Assembly (NCBI RefSeq): GCF_009733535.1
Contig: NZ_SMMI01000016.1
Span: 36,355 to 100,354, forward strand
Direction of reading: 5' to 3'
DNA from: Sphingobacterium endophyticum
GTDB taxonomy: Bacteria > Bacteroidota > Bacteroidia > Sphingobacteriales > Sphingobacteriaceae
DNA length: 64,000 nucleotides
Shown here: in pieces, positions 16,833 through 26,186 of the stretch
Numbering within the stretch: position 1 is the stretch's first letter
Layout of the letters: each line of letters starts with the position of its first letter
The notes under the pieces: model-generated
Database searches by the model: none
Told to the model about the DNA's origin: nothing
What the model saw: the letters and a program-made list of their open reading frames with translations, nothing else
Made by a program: the position numbers and the translations under genes

Positions 16833-18431
16833 ATGCACACTTTATTGCCGTTTATTCTGGTATTGGTCTTGTTGATTGTATTTTTGACCATTTGGGCAAA
16901 TCAACTTAAAATTGCCTACCCAATCTTATTGGTTCTTGCAGGTTTAGGTATTAGTTTTATTCCTGGATTACCTGTAATAGAAATCGATCCAGATTTAATA
17001 TTTCTTATCTTCCTTCCTCCATTGCTTTTTGAAGCTGCTTGGGGAGTCTCTTTCAAGGAAATGAAAAAGTGGTGGCGCATTATTGGAAGTTTTGCATTTC
17101 TTGTCGTGTTTTTTACGGCTTTCTTAGTAGCTATTATATCCAATCAAATTATCCCAGGTTTTAGTATAGCACTAGGATTTGTGCTTGGCGGAATTGTCTC
17201 TCCTCCTGACGCAGTAAGTACTGGAGCAATTACAAAATTTGTGAAAATCCCTAAATCAACCTCTGCAATCTTAGAAGGTGAAAGTTTATTGAATGACGCT
17301 TCTTCACTTATAATCTTTCGATTTGCGTTGGTCGCAGTGGGTACAGGACAATTTATTTGGTATGAGGCTGGTCTTGATTTTCTTTGGATGCTCTTTGGCG
17401 GTGTAGGATTAGGCCTGTTAATTGGTCAAATCTTTATATGGATACATCGACATCTGCCTACTGAACCTGCTTCTGATATCGCCCTTACTTTGATCACTCC
17501 GTATTTTATGTATTTTATTGCAGAGCAGATACATTGTTCGGGTGTCTTAGCTGTAGTTGCTGGAGGGCTTTATATGTCCAATAAAAGGCTGACATTTCTT
17601 GCAGCTACAAGTCGATTAAAAGGTGCATCCGTTTGGGAGAGCTTCGTCTTTCTCCTCAATGGAATGGTTTTCCTATTAATTGGATTAGACCTACCTGTGA
17701 TCGTTGATGGCATAAGAGCACATGGTACACCACTAAGTACAGCAATTGGATATGGTGTAATTATTACATTGGTTCTAATTGCTGCGAGAATGATTTCTGC
17801 ATATGCTGCAATGTTTGCAACAATCATTTTTCGACCTCAAGTTGCACATCAACAACAACTCAGCAGTAGAAGATGGTACACCCCACTCTTAATGGGTTGG
17901 ACCGGAATGCGTGGAGTGGTTTCGTTGGCCGCAGCTTTAGCCATCCCTTTAACCTTACCTAATGGAGAAGTATTCCCGCATAGAAATCTTATCTTATTTA
18001 TTACTTTCATCGCAATCCTATTAACATTAGTCATTCAAGGCCTTACTCTACCCTATTTGATAGAAAAAACAAATTGGTTTAGAGGTCTTGAAAACGAAGA
18101 TGAAATCCACAACAACACAAAATTGAAAATGAAACTAGGTTTAAAATCTCATGTCTACAACTATGTTAAAGGAAGATATGAAACGCAATCCTCTGCTGAT
18201 GAAGCAATGGAACGTATCCTAAAATATTGGGAAGATCAAACAAAAGTTCAGGACAATAGTTGGATGAATGGGGTAAGCAAACAGATATTACTAGATATCT
18301 TCGCTGAACAAAGAATTTATTTAACTACATTAAACAAAGATGAAGAATTTGATGAAGAATTAATCCGTAAACAGATCTATCAAATTGACCTTGAGGAAGA
18401 AAGAATCCTTTTAGTATTTGGAAAACATTAA
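16833..18431 (+). CDS. Na+/H+ antiporter, CPA1 family
   Basis: 532 residues. About 12 transmembrane helices fill residues 1-415; the rest (415-532) is a cytoplasmic tail rich in charged residues. The DLIFLIFLPPLLFEAAW segment corresponds to the NHE motif with LPP, GIVSPPDAVSTGAI holds the ion-binding aspartate, and LEGESLLNDASSLIIF carries the conserved ND pair. It exchanges cytoplasmic Na+ (or K+) for H+ in pH and salt homeostasis. Stands alone with 200 bases before it. Confidence 0.9.
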   Translation: MHTLLPFILVLVLLIVFLTIWANQLKIAYPILLVLAGLGISFIPGLPVIEIDPDLIFLIFLPPLLFEAAWGVSFKEMKKWWRIIGSFAFLVVFFTAFLVAIISNQIIPGFSIALGFVLGGIVSPPDAVSTGAITKFVKIPKSTSAILEGESLLNDASSLIIFRFALVAVGTGQFIWYEAGLDFLWMLFGGVGLGLLIGQIFIWIHRHLPTEPASDIALTLITPYFMYFIAEQIHCSGVLAVVAGGLYMSNKRLTFLAATSRLKGASVWESFVFLLNGMVFLLIGLDLPVIVDGIRAHGTPLSTAIGYGVIITLVLIAARMISAYAAMFATIIFRPQVAHQQQLSSRRWYTPLLMGWTGMRGVVSLAAALAIPLTLPNGEVFPHRNLILFITFIAILLTLVIQGLTLPYLIEKTNWFRGLENEDEIHNNTKLKMKLGLKSHVYNYVKGRYETQSSADEAMERILKYWEDQTKVQDNSWMNGVSKQILLDIFAEQRIYLTTLNKDEEFDEELIRKQIYQIDLEEERILLVFGKH

Positions 18432-18501
18432 TAGCACATTACTTTTTTTAACAACAAAAAATATCCTCATCCGTTTATTAGTAATACCAAAAGAAAATAT
18501 T

Positions 18502-18951
18502 ATGCCAACATTGGAACAAAGAATAGACGAATTAAATAGACAATTTGGATTTAAAGAAAATCCTGAAGATTTTAACTTTGAACTAAATCCAGAACGAATC
18601 GCCTATAAAAATGAAGCTCTAAGAACTAAAAACAGGGACCTATACAATGAATACCTTGCTGATAATTATCCTAGGGAAATGGAAAGGGAAATGAGAGATT
18701 TTGACAATAAAGCGAATACTCTGGTACAAGTGAGCAAAGAGGAGGCTGAACAATTGTTTGCCGACAATAAAATAAATATGCTTAAAAGTGATATCAGTTA
18801 CAAAGACCCTGATGCAATCTTTCAAATGAAAAAAATAAATGAAGAGGATTTAAATTGGCATTTGGAGGGACATGAATCTGATTTACTAAATGGAAATTCA
18901 AAGCCTTACGAAGCATTGGAAGGCAAAAGCGAAATTTGGTTATTAAAGTAA
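18502..18951 (+). CDS. Unknown small acidic soluble protein
   Basis: 149 residues from the ATG at 18502. The open frame extends to 18418, overlapping the antiporter, but the upstream part is a poor hydrophobic tail and MPTLEQRIDELNRQFGFKEN is a natural start. It is charged and mostly helical (RTKNRDLYNEYLADNYPREM) with no signal or membrane segment. I do not recognise the family. It lies 70 bases after the antiporter and may share its transcript. Confidence 0.65.
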   Translation: MPTLEQRIDELNRQFGFKENPEDFNFELNPERIAYKNEALRTKNRDLYNEYLADNYPREMEREMRDFDNKANTLVQVSKEEAEQLFADNKINMLKSDISYKDPDAIFQMKKINEEDLNWHLEGHESDLLNGNSKPYEALEGKSEIWLLK

Positions 18952-19208
18952 TTATTAAATCAGAAATAGTTTCCTCCTAAAATATTTATTGCTGTTTTGA
19001 GGTTCCCATTATTGTCAAAAAAATTTCAATAATAATATTACCTGATATACAGAAAAAATTGAGGATTGTTACAAATCTGATTATTAATTATTTTTTTTCA
19101 ATCCCACCTAAATTTACACAATACCACATTAAAACCTTTTTAATCAATTAAATTTTAACTTATGTGGATTAATTTATTTAAATAAAAAAATAAGTTAAAA
19201 CAATTTTA
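18952..19208. other. AT-rich gap before the fimbrillin-type locus
   Basis: About 260 bases (360 to the next start) with no coding frame or stable hairpin that I can support. Runs of A and T increase towards the promoter at 19209-19240. Confidence 0.4.
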
Positions 19209-19240
19209 TTGTAAATATTTATACTCTATAATTACTTTTG
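19209..19240 (+). promoter_or_regulatory. Promoter of the peptide/fimbrillin-type locus
   Basis: TTG at 19209-19211, a 21-base spacer, then TACTTTTG at 19233-19240, a full match to TAnnTTTG. The transcript would begin near 19246, which rules out the frame's first ATG at 19238 and supports the ATG at 19313. Confidence 0.55.
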
Positions 19241-19312
19241 TATAAATATTTAATTAATATGCTATTTCACACAGCTTTTAATTTTCTTCCAAATCAAAAT
19301 CAGATTAGGAAG

Positions 19313-19489
19313 ATGAAAAAGAAGAAAAAAGTTTACATCAGTCCTACTATTAAATTACTCAATATCGATATGGAAGATGGTATTTCAGCTAGTTCCTACA
19401 TATTGAAAACTGGAGGTGTAAATAATGAACCAAAAATAGAGGAATGGGAGAATTCAGCTAATAATAAATATAATAATTTCGACTTATAG
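19313..19489 (+). CDS. 58-residue lysine-led peptide upstream of a fimbrillin-type lipoprotein
   Basis: Starts MKKKKKVYISPTIKLLNIDM, followed by EDGISASSYILKTGG and an Asn-rich tail ending NKYNNFDL. The pattern (K-rich start, Y-x-x-P-x-I, then E-x-G-I-x-A-S-S) is one I associate with short proteins next to fimbrillin/Mfa-like lipoproteins in Bacteroidota; function unknown. It has no classical signal peptide. The next gene starts 63 bases downstream on the same strand, so the two are probably one transcript. The start at 19313 is set by the promoter and by the conserved beginning. Confidence 0.6.
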   Translation: MKKKKKVYISPTIKLLNIDMEDGISASSYILKTGGVNNEPKIEEWENSANNKYNNFDL

Positions 19490-19552
19490 CTTGTCTAATC
19501 CAAAACAAAAGTATCCTTCTAATTATCGTAAATTCCTTCTTTATATAAATCT

Positions 19553-21274
19553 ATGAGAAATTTCACTGAATATCTTGTATTCCTCTTTTTTCTATTGACC
19601 TTTACTGCCTGTAATAAACCAAATGTAATTCCTGAAAATCCCCATGCATTAAAGAATAATAAAATTCATTTCTTTATAAAAGGGCTTGAAGATAATGTTG
19701 AGAGTAAAATGGTTGCAAATACCAAAACTATTAATACAAACTCCAAATCAACTGAAATTTCAAGTAAAATCATTGATTTAAAAGAATTGGACGCAATAAT
19801 ATCCATTTCTGAAATGAACACCTTATCCAATCATCATTATTCTAATGGGAAATTTGAACGTGAAAGTTATGCTATAAACAAATCCGAAAATAAAACAAAA
19901 CAGGTTAATCCGCTAAATCATGGAAGTCACTACAGAATTGTCCTCTATAAAACAGATCAAACAGGAAACCCAATTGAATTAGTTGATCAACAAGAAGGAA
20001 TAATTGGGAATAATGCCATAGCCCTCTCTGCGTTGAGAAATACAAATTATAGATGGTATGCATATACTTTCAATAACACTAACAGAATCAAGGAACTGAA
20101 TGCTAATGAATCTAAAATTTTTGTACTACCATCAGGAAACAATGATTTAAACCGACAAGACTTTGCCTATGCAACGGGGCTAATTAAGACTTCTAATGAA
20201 ATTGGAGGGACAAATTCAATAAATAATATAGTCATGTCCAGAAAATCTTCTAGAATTATCGTTGAAGTCAATTCAATAGGAATGTTTGCTGCTGTTGAAT
20301 ATGCCAGCCCAAAATTCAAGGATAAATCTGGTTTATATAAAGCAGAATTTAATATTAAAACGGCCTCTTTTGAAAATTACTCTCCTATTTCAAATACCGA
20401 TCATGTATTTAACTCACATAATTCGGGTTATTCTGTTCCCGTAGGAATTGATTCTGTTCCTGAAGAGAACTGGAAAAGAAGATACACCTTCTATACCACA
20501 TCTACAAAAAATGAAACACAACTTCAGGTTACTCTTGATACCCTTTGGATTATGAGTGAACGACTTCAAGAAAGAGGTGGACCAAAAGATTTTAGAAATA
20601 GAGAATTCCTAAATAAAACTTTTACAATCCCTAAGTTCTCCCCTGAACCTGGAAAAAGCTATTTTATCTCAATAAAACTAGTAGAATCCGCTATAACTAT
20701 TGGAGGAACACAATGGGCAAGGTCAAATGTTTACAGAGTTTCCGATACTCCGCTATCTTCCGATAGATTCTGGAATTACAGATTTCGGTATGATAATCCA
20801 GTTTATGAATTGATGTCTGCAGTACCCAGTCAAACGGATTTCTTCCAAAATGATATCTATGTTTTAAATGGGAAAAATATTTACGAAAGAATTTACCCAG
20901 AAGGTGTATGGGACCTGCCTACCGTTTCCGATTTTGAACAATTAGATAATTTTAAAGACAAGGGTATCATTATCAAAAACAATGGCTGGAGTTTATGGAT
21001 CACTCCCCCAATTCCTCCTATTGGAGCTCCATCCTATCCACATTCCTACTTAGTATTCGCTCCAAATGGCTATAAATTAAATCCTAATTCTGCTATCTTA
21101 GAATATTATCCCAACAACTCTAACTATCGTTCCACAAAAGGGTATTGGAGAACTAAGGCCCAATCCACATTTGCTCAAATCAATTTCTCCAGATCACAAG
21201 GGACCATGATTGAAATGCAAACCTATCCTTCAAGTCGAAATGCTTGTATACGTTGCATCAGAAAAAAAATATAG
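19553..21274 (+). CDS. Fimbrillin/Mfa-like lipoprotein with FISUMP-like C-terminal domain
   Basis: 573 residues. The lipobox FTAC places Cys20 as the lipidation site. The middle (residues ~110-370) has beta-rich segments like YRIVLYKTDQ, NYRWYAYTFN and FILPSG-type turns found in Mfa/FimB-like proteins that are cut and polymerised on the cell surface. The C-terminal ~190 residues follow the FISUMP layout: WDLPTVSDFEQL, a GYWRT block and an end with SSRNACIRCIRKK, close to the usual VRCV-type ending. It is probably a surface adhesin or pilus component. Convergent with the GH172 gene 20 bases away. Confidence 0.6.
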   Translation: MRNFTEYLVFLFFLLTFTACNKPNVIPENPHALKNNKIHFFIKGLEDNVESKMVANTKTINTNSKSTEISSKIIDLKELDAIISISEMNTLSNHHYSNGKFERESYAINKSENKTKQVNPLNHGSHYRIVLYKTDQTGNPIELVDQQEGIIGNNAIALSALRNTNYRWYAYTFNNTNRIKELNANESKIFVLPSGNNDLNRQDFAYATGLIKTSNEIGGTNSINNIVMSRKSSRIIVEVNSIGMFAAVEYASPKFKDKSGLYKAEFNIKTASFENYSPISNTDHVFNSHNSGYSVPVGIDSVPEENWKRRYTFYTTSTKNETQLQVTLDTLWIMSERLQERGGPKDFRNREFLNKTFTIPKFSPEPGKSYFISIKLVESAITIGGTQWARSNVYRVSDTPLSSDRFWNYRFRYDNPVYELMSAVPSQTDFFQNDIYVLNGKNIYERIYPEGVWDLPTVSDFEQLDNFKDKGIIIKNNGWSLWITPPIPPIGAPSYPHSYLVFAPNGYKLNPNSAILEYYPNNSNYRSTKGYWRTKAQSTFAQINFSRSQGTMIEMQTYPSSRNACIRCIRKKI

Positions 21275-21293
21275 CAGCTATGGAAATCAATTA

Positions 21294-23249
21294 TTACAAA
21301 TCAGAAATTTTTTCCAAGAAAATTCTATCCAATTCAAATTCATTTCCTTTCTCTCCCTGCTTACGAATATGGAATGTAACCGAATTTGTTTGTTTACTAA
21401 TTTTTATGGTTCCCATTTCAATTTTTTGATTCAATTTTTCTTCCGCTCCTTGGCTAGACTTCCAATCAGAAATCATTTTTTGTCTTTGCCAAATTGCAAA
21501 TTCAGCTCCGTTATTTTTTTCAAAATAGGATATAGATAACTTATATACGCCTTCAGGAATATCATTCAGCATCACACGAACAATATGGTGTCCATCCGGC
21601 TGCATTCTCAAACCTCGATCATGTTTCACAACAGCTCCCCCACCTAAGGTAATATCCATTAATTGAGGAAAATACTCATGTTCCTTTGGCAAATAAACTT
21701 CCCTGAGCTCTTCTGTAGGTTCAGTCTTTGATTGCAGCGGTTCTGATCCATAATACATTGCAATTGATGTATAGTCTACCGGAAATTCATTTCCTTCTGG
21801 TCCATGCTCTATAACATGATTAATCTCCTCTTCAAATGGCATTTTATCCAACATAAAGAAACGATAGCCGCCGGTCCTGCCCATTGGTAAACTGTAATCT
21901 AACGATCCATGAATAGGTAAACTAATGCCTCTATCCCATCTATCTAGTAATGCATACCAACCCCCATTATAATAATCTTCTGACCCAGTTCCATGCATCC
22001 TTTGTTTTCCGTCAATGTGGGTTACATCGTCTCCCTCAAAAAACAAAGTCATCCCTGGCCGAAGCGCTTGAGCCAAATGAATAGTACCTATATAATGCCC
22101 TTTTCCTTTGGTTTTTAAAAATTCATAGTAATGTCCTTCTGCTGGTTTATTTCGATGCCATACGGAATAGAATTTCCCTTCCTTGGACTTATCCCTACTC
22201 TCCGTATTATAAAATACTTTGGCTTTTACCGATATCGCAGGCTGTAAAGACCCTTCCCTTTTTTTATAAATCAACTTCAATTCTGCAGATTCATCAAATG
22301 GCATAGGAATATAACTGTAATTCAAACTACCTTTACTTCCCATTAATAAACTCCGCATTGCCCTTTTTCCAAATGCATAACCAAAAAAATCTGCCAACGG
22401 AGCATAAATAGCTTCCGTTCCTTCAGAATCCCATGTCCCTGACAAAATAATATCCTTGTGCATTCCCTCAAAAGAGGATCCTCCATCCAATTCAATCCCT
22501 AAAATTCTACCTCCATTTGCTGCTTTAAAAAAACTTAATTCCTCCCCAGGATTTATAACAAAATTCTTCTCCTCAATTTCCAAACCTGTAGATTTCCCTT
22601 TTGAAAATAATGCTGAATTTGGATTTACATCCGTATATATTTTGGATACCTCCTCAATTTTTAGCTTTTCTTCCGGAGTAAAATTCCCAGTGTATGAATC
22701 CACATTCTTATGATTTAGTTTCCGATTTTGGATTTGAAGAAATAATATCTTCTCCCCTTCAAAAACAATCTTTAAAGATTTTTTATATAAAATCGGCATA
22801 TAGGTAAAATAGCCTCCTACCTCATTCCCAGATATCCCCTTTACAAAAGGGAATACATTCCCTGAGAACAAATCTGAAAAACGCAATCTCAATCTTGCTT
22901 TCTTCTCTCCATCAAAATAAAATGAAACAGTATCATCTGTAGGTGTAGGAGTCCAAATTCTATTGACAACTCCCGGTCCTGAAAAATCAGCTATGACCAA
23001 ATCTTTCCCCTCCTTTCTAATAAACGAATATGCCCCTCCAAACCCGTCATCATTCTTTCCCGTTCTATCATAACTTGAAATCTGTTCTAGATATTCCCCA
23101 GTTCGAAAATTTGGCAATAAATCTGCCCGAATTAAATTTTCCAATTCTGTTGTAAAACTATAGCTTGACTTTTGGGCAACCGCTCCTATAGAAAATATTA
23201 AACCGAAGAAAATGGTTAAAGCAATTGATAAAGGTTTTATTCTAATCAT
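21294..23249 (-). CDS. GH172 (DUF2961) glycoside hydrolase, secreted
   Basis: 651 residues with a signal peptide cut near AVAQ (residue ~26). DUF2961 signatures: SSYDRTGKNDDGFGG, LVIADFSGPGVVNRIWTP, GTGSEDYYNGGWY and RFFMLDKMPFEEEI. Members of GH172 act on fructofuranosides and on D-/L-arabinofuranosides. The last ~130 residues form an extra beta-sandwich. A GH43 enzyme lies upstream on the same strand (147 bases apart), so together they suggest arabinofuranose release. Substrate is inferred from family and neighbour. Confidence 0.85.
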   Translation of the reverse strand: MIRIKPLSIALTIFFGLIFSIGAVAQKSSYSFTTELENLIRADLLPNFRTGEYLEQISSYDRTGKNDDGFGGAYSFIRKEGKDLVIADFSGPGVVNRIWTPTPTDDTVSFYFDGEKKARLRLRFSDLFSGNVFPFVKGISGNEVGGYFTYMPILYKKSLKIVFEGEKILFLQIQNRKLNHKNVDSYTGNFTPEEKLKIEEVSKIYTDVNPNSALFSKGKSTGLEIEEKNFVINPGEELSFFKAANGGRILGIELDGGSSFEGMHKDIILSGTWDSEGTEAIYAPLADFFGYAFGKRAMRSLLMGSKGSLNYSYIPMPFDESAELKLIYKKREGSLQPAISVKAKVFYNTESRDKSKEGKFYSVWHRNKPAEGHYYEFLKTKGKGHYIGTIHLAQALRPGMTLFFEGDDVTHIDGKQRMHGTGSEDYYNGGWYALLDRWDRGISLPIHGSLDYSLPMGRTGGYRFFMLDKMPFEEEINHVIEHGPEGNEFPVDYTSIAMYYGSEPLQSKTEPTEELREVYLPKEHEYFPQLMDITLGGGAVVKHDRGLRMQPDGHHIVRVMLNDIPEGVYKLSISYFEKNNGAEFAIWQRQKMISDWKSSQGAEEKLNQKIEMGTIKISKQTNSVTFHIRKQGEKGNEFELDRIFLEKISDL

Positions 23250-23396
23250 AAACTTGGATTTAGATTGGTGTTTTAAAAAAATTAAACGTTTAAGCTATCT
23301 CAATATAGCGAAAATTTCTGAAAATGAGCCCGAAATGATTTAATATCAAACGCTTGATAGAATCGTAATAATTATGCCTAATTATTATTGCAACAA

Positions 23397-24929
23397 TTAA
23401 TATTTTATTTCAAAAGTTTGAAAAACTGCCTTTTCCTGCTCTTCTCCTTTAACATGAATTCCTGGTCGTGGGCTCCTATCCCATGGTGCTAAGTTTTTTA
23501 TGCTAAAAGAAACGTTGTCATAACCCGTAATCAATTTCCAATCAGTTGATCCAAATCTGTAATAAACCTTAACACTAAAATCTTCTTCAGTTTTTACCTT
23601 AAGTTCTATTTGAGATATTTTAGGAAGTTCGATCTTGTTTAAGATATTAAATTTACCTTCTTCTGCCTGCCAAATTTGAAGCTGATTATTTTGAACCCCA
23701 ACCCCAATTCCTTTATTAACATCTCCATAAATTACAATTCCTTTTAAAGCATTTGGGGCGGATTTTACCAAATCAATTTTACTTATTATTTCATATTTCT
23801 TGCTTTCAGGTTTCCAAGTTAACACAGTTCCAATTTTATTGTCACCAATTAATTTCCCCGACAGAACCAATCCATTTTGATTGAGATCCCACTTTGGGTC
23901 TGAATATCTAAAATCCCATTGGGCAAAGACTCCAGATTTATTCATTTTTCTAAAATCAAAAGAGAATCCATTTCCTCGATTATTTGATTGGTTTGGAATA
24001 AATTCAAAAACTGGATCACCATGGTCAGACCACAGCAATTTTGCTATGAGTCCCTCCCTACCTGTATAAACGTGGTCTTTTTTGCTATACCCATGAAATA
24101 GATAATAATATTCTCCTTGTTTATCTTGAACGAAAGTTCCATGCCCCATACATTTCCAATCCTCATTATTTCCTAGTAAAACAGTCTCACCAACATCTTC
24201 GTAGGGACCGTGAAGTGACTTTGAGCGAACTGCCTGAACATGGTAATCACAACCTGGACCACAGCATGCCCCTGCTGAATAAAACATATAGTAATAACCA
24301 TCCCTTTTTATAAAGCTCTGTCCTTCGATCCCAATTCTAGCCGTATCCAATAATAAACTAAATGGTTCTCCCTCCAACTGCAATCCATCATTTGACAACT
24401 TACTTCCTAAAAGTTCGATCGGTCGCTTATCCAACCCATAAGCTTTCCAAGTCATGTATAGATCCTCACCTTCCTGAATAACATAGGCATCTATAGACTC
24501 TGTACCATAGGCGACTACAATTCCTTTATCTACAAACTCTCTATCCGGATATTTAGAAACAGCAACTCCAATGCAGGAAACACCATCGCTTTTGCGCTTT
24601 GCCGAATAATACATATAGTATAACCCGTTGTGGTAAAAGTACTCCGGTGCCCAAAACGAAGATCCTACCCATTCTGGTGTCTCATTGAAAACAAACCCTT
24701 CTTGCTTCCATTCTCTTAAATCTTTTGATGAGAAAATTGGTAAATGGGGCGCCCATTCACTTGAAGTGCCAACAGCGTAATATTTTCCATTTGCGTATAT
24801 GATAGACGGATCTGGATAATCTCCAGCGATACTTGCCTTAGACTGTGCTTGAGATAAATTGCCTATTGAGATCTGTATGAAAAACAGTAAAACGCCTAAT
24901 ACTCCTGTAAATGAAAGATTCTTTAACAT
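23397..24929 (-). CDS. GH43 glycoside hydrolase (arabinofuranosidase/arabinanase-like), secreted
   Basis: 510 residues with a signal peptide cut near SQAQ (residue ~29). The five-bladed propeller is recognisable from GDYPDPS (base Asp40), FWAPEYFYHNGLYYMYYS, ESIDAYV (Asp147) and GIEGQSF (acid Glu202), the GH43 triad. A cluster of cysteines (ACCGPGC) is characteristic of a subset. Residues ~330-510 are a beta-sandwich extension. GH43 enzymes release arabinose or xylose from plant or microbial polysaccharides. Probably co-transcribed with the GH172 gene downstream. Confidence 0.88.
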   Translation of the reverse strand: MLKNLSFTGVLGVLLFFIQISIGNLSQAQSKASIAGDYPDPSIIYANGKYYAVGTSSEWAPHLPIFSSKDLREWKQEGFVFNETPEWVGSSFWAPEYFYHNGLYYMYYSAKRKSDGVSCIGVAVSKYPDREFVDKGIVVAYGTESIDAYVIQEGEDLYMTWKAYGLDKRPIELLGSKLSNDGLQLEGEPFSLLLDTARIGIEGQSFIKRDGYYYMFYSAGACCGPGCDYHVQAVRSKSLHGPYEDVGETVLLGNNEDWKCMGHGTFVQDKQGEYYYLFHGYSKKDHVYTGREGLIAKLLWSDHGDPVFEFIPNQSNNRGNGFSFDFRKMNKSGVFAQWDFRYSDPKWDLNQNGLVLSGKLIGDNKIGTVLTWKPESKKYEIISKIDLVKSAPNALKGIVIYGDVNKGIGVGVQNNQLQIWQAEEGKFNILNKIELPKISQIELKVKTEEDFSVKVYYRFGSTDWKLITGYDNVSFSIKNLAPWDRSPRPGIHVKGEEQEKAVFQTFEIKY

Positions 24930-25205
24930 AGGTTTTGGAATTGATTATTTGCAAATTAATAATTTAATTCAATATGTTATAGCTCAATAAACTCAAAAGC
25001 TAAATAGTTTAAGCATATTATATAACTCACAATACTCTCCAATTTACTGGTTCATCTATATTTGTAATCTCTTTATCAGATTCTATCATAAAATTAGTTT
25101 TAATGAATGTTTTTGATAATTTTTGATAATCAGTCCAAATTTTACAAACCTTTCTGTTAAATAAAATACAAAAGGTTTAAATATTAGCTCTTAAACACAT
25201 CCATT

Positions 25206-25769
25206 ATGTTTAGTAAAATCATTAAAGAAGAAACTAAAACTGCACATCAACAGGTTGAAGCCAAGATAGTAAGACAAATTAAAGCGATTAAAAATGAAGC
25301 TGAATATGCAGATCTGTTAAAAGGCTTTTATGCTTTTTTTTCTGCTGTTGAAGCGGAAACTGAACCTTATATCAGCACTGAAATATTACCAGATAAATTA
25401 AATAGAAGAAATTCAACTTTTATCAAAAAAGACATCGAAAGTTTAGGGTTTGAGATTGATAATTTGCCCCCAGCGAATGCCCCTAAACCCAATTCAGTTC
25501 TTGAAGCACTAAGCTCCATGTATGTATTAGAAGGATCAATAATGGGAGGACCTTATATAATTCAAATGCTAAAAAAGGCAGGCATTCAAAGAGGTTTCTC
25601 TTTTTTTGAAGGATATGCTGAACAAAGTCAAAATATGTGGAATGCATTCACTTCTGTACTAAATCAACACGCAAATAATCATTTAAATCATACAAATGCA
25701 ATTGAAATAGCTAATAAAACCTTTTATAATTTTGCTGATGTATTTCATAATGAAAACATACATTTATAA
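25206..25769 (+). CDS. Heme oxygenase (biliverdin-producing), HemO/BphO type
   Basis: 187 residues. It opens the heme ring to biliverdin, CO and iron, recovering iron or making a chromophore. The proximal ligand is His14 in TKTAHQQVE and the distal helix has the glycine-rich YVLEGSIMGGPYII. The all-helical pattern and length match bacterial heme oxygenases. No phytochrome gene is adjacent, so iron recovery is the likelier role. The next gene, ywbE, is 91 bases downstream. Confidence 0.88.
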   Translation: MFSKIIKEETKTAHQQVEAKIVRQIKAIKNEAEYADLLKGFYAFFSAVEAETEPYISTEILPDKLNRRNSTFIKKDIESLGFEIDNLPPANAPKPNSVLEALSSMYVLEGSIMGGPYIIQMLKKAGIQRGFSFFEGYAEQSQNMWNAFTSVLNQHANNHLNHTNAIEIANKTFYNFADVFHNENIHL

Positions 25770-25860
25770 CCGCAAATACATCTTTCAAAGATTATCAACA
25801 GGCAAATACCAACCCTTTACAATTAAATTAGCGTAAATTCGTGTTTTCAAATTTAGACTT

Positions 25861-26064
25861 ATGAGTGACCCTAATTCAAGAGCAAATATTAAAGCTGGAA
25901 TCCTTGTCAATATTATCCTAAAAAAGGACCAAAGATCTGGAAATCTTACCGAAGGAATTGTTAAAGACATTCTTACCTCAGCACCATACCATAGCCGAGG
26001 CATTAAAGTTAGACTTACTGATGGTCAGATTGGTAGGGTAGCTGAGATTTTAGAAGAAGATTAA
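25861..26064 (+). CDS. ywbE: YwbE family small protein
   Basis: 67 residues with the YwbE pattern: NIKAGILVNIILKKDQRSG, LTEGIVKDILT, SAPYHSRGIKVRLTDGQIGR. These are small SH3/KOW-like beta folds conserved across bacteria with unknown function, possibly nucleic acid binding. Located between heme oxygenase and the FemAB gene. The minus-strand frame over it is a shadow. Confidence 0.9.
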   Translation: MSDPNSRANIKAGILVNIILKKDQRSGNLTEGIVKDILTSAPYHSRGIKVRLTDGQIGRVAEILEED

Positions 26065-26118
26065 TAGCATTCTAACAACAACGTGACATTGTAATTCGTT
26101 TAGTCCCTTTTAATTGGC

Positions 26119-26126
26119 TATGTTTG
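26119..26126 (+). promoter_or_regulatory. -7 box of the FemAB-like gene
   Basis: TATGTTTG matches TAnnTTTG and overlaps the first possible ATG of the frame at 26124. Transcription from it would start near 26132, so translation must begin at 26187. Confidence 0.5.
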
Positions 26127-26186
26127 CCTCTTTTTAGCACAGACAATGGAAATAATTTCATCAAAGTCTGTGAAAGAGATACAATC

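Noticed and set aside
19238..19312. Upstream start of the 58-residue peptide frame
   Set aside because: The ATG is inside the -7 box, so the transcript would not contain it.
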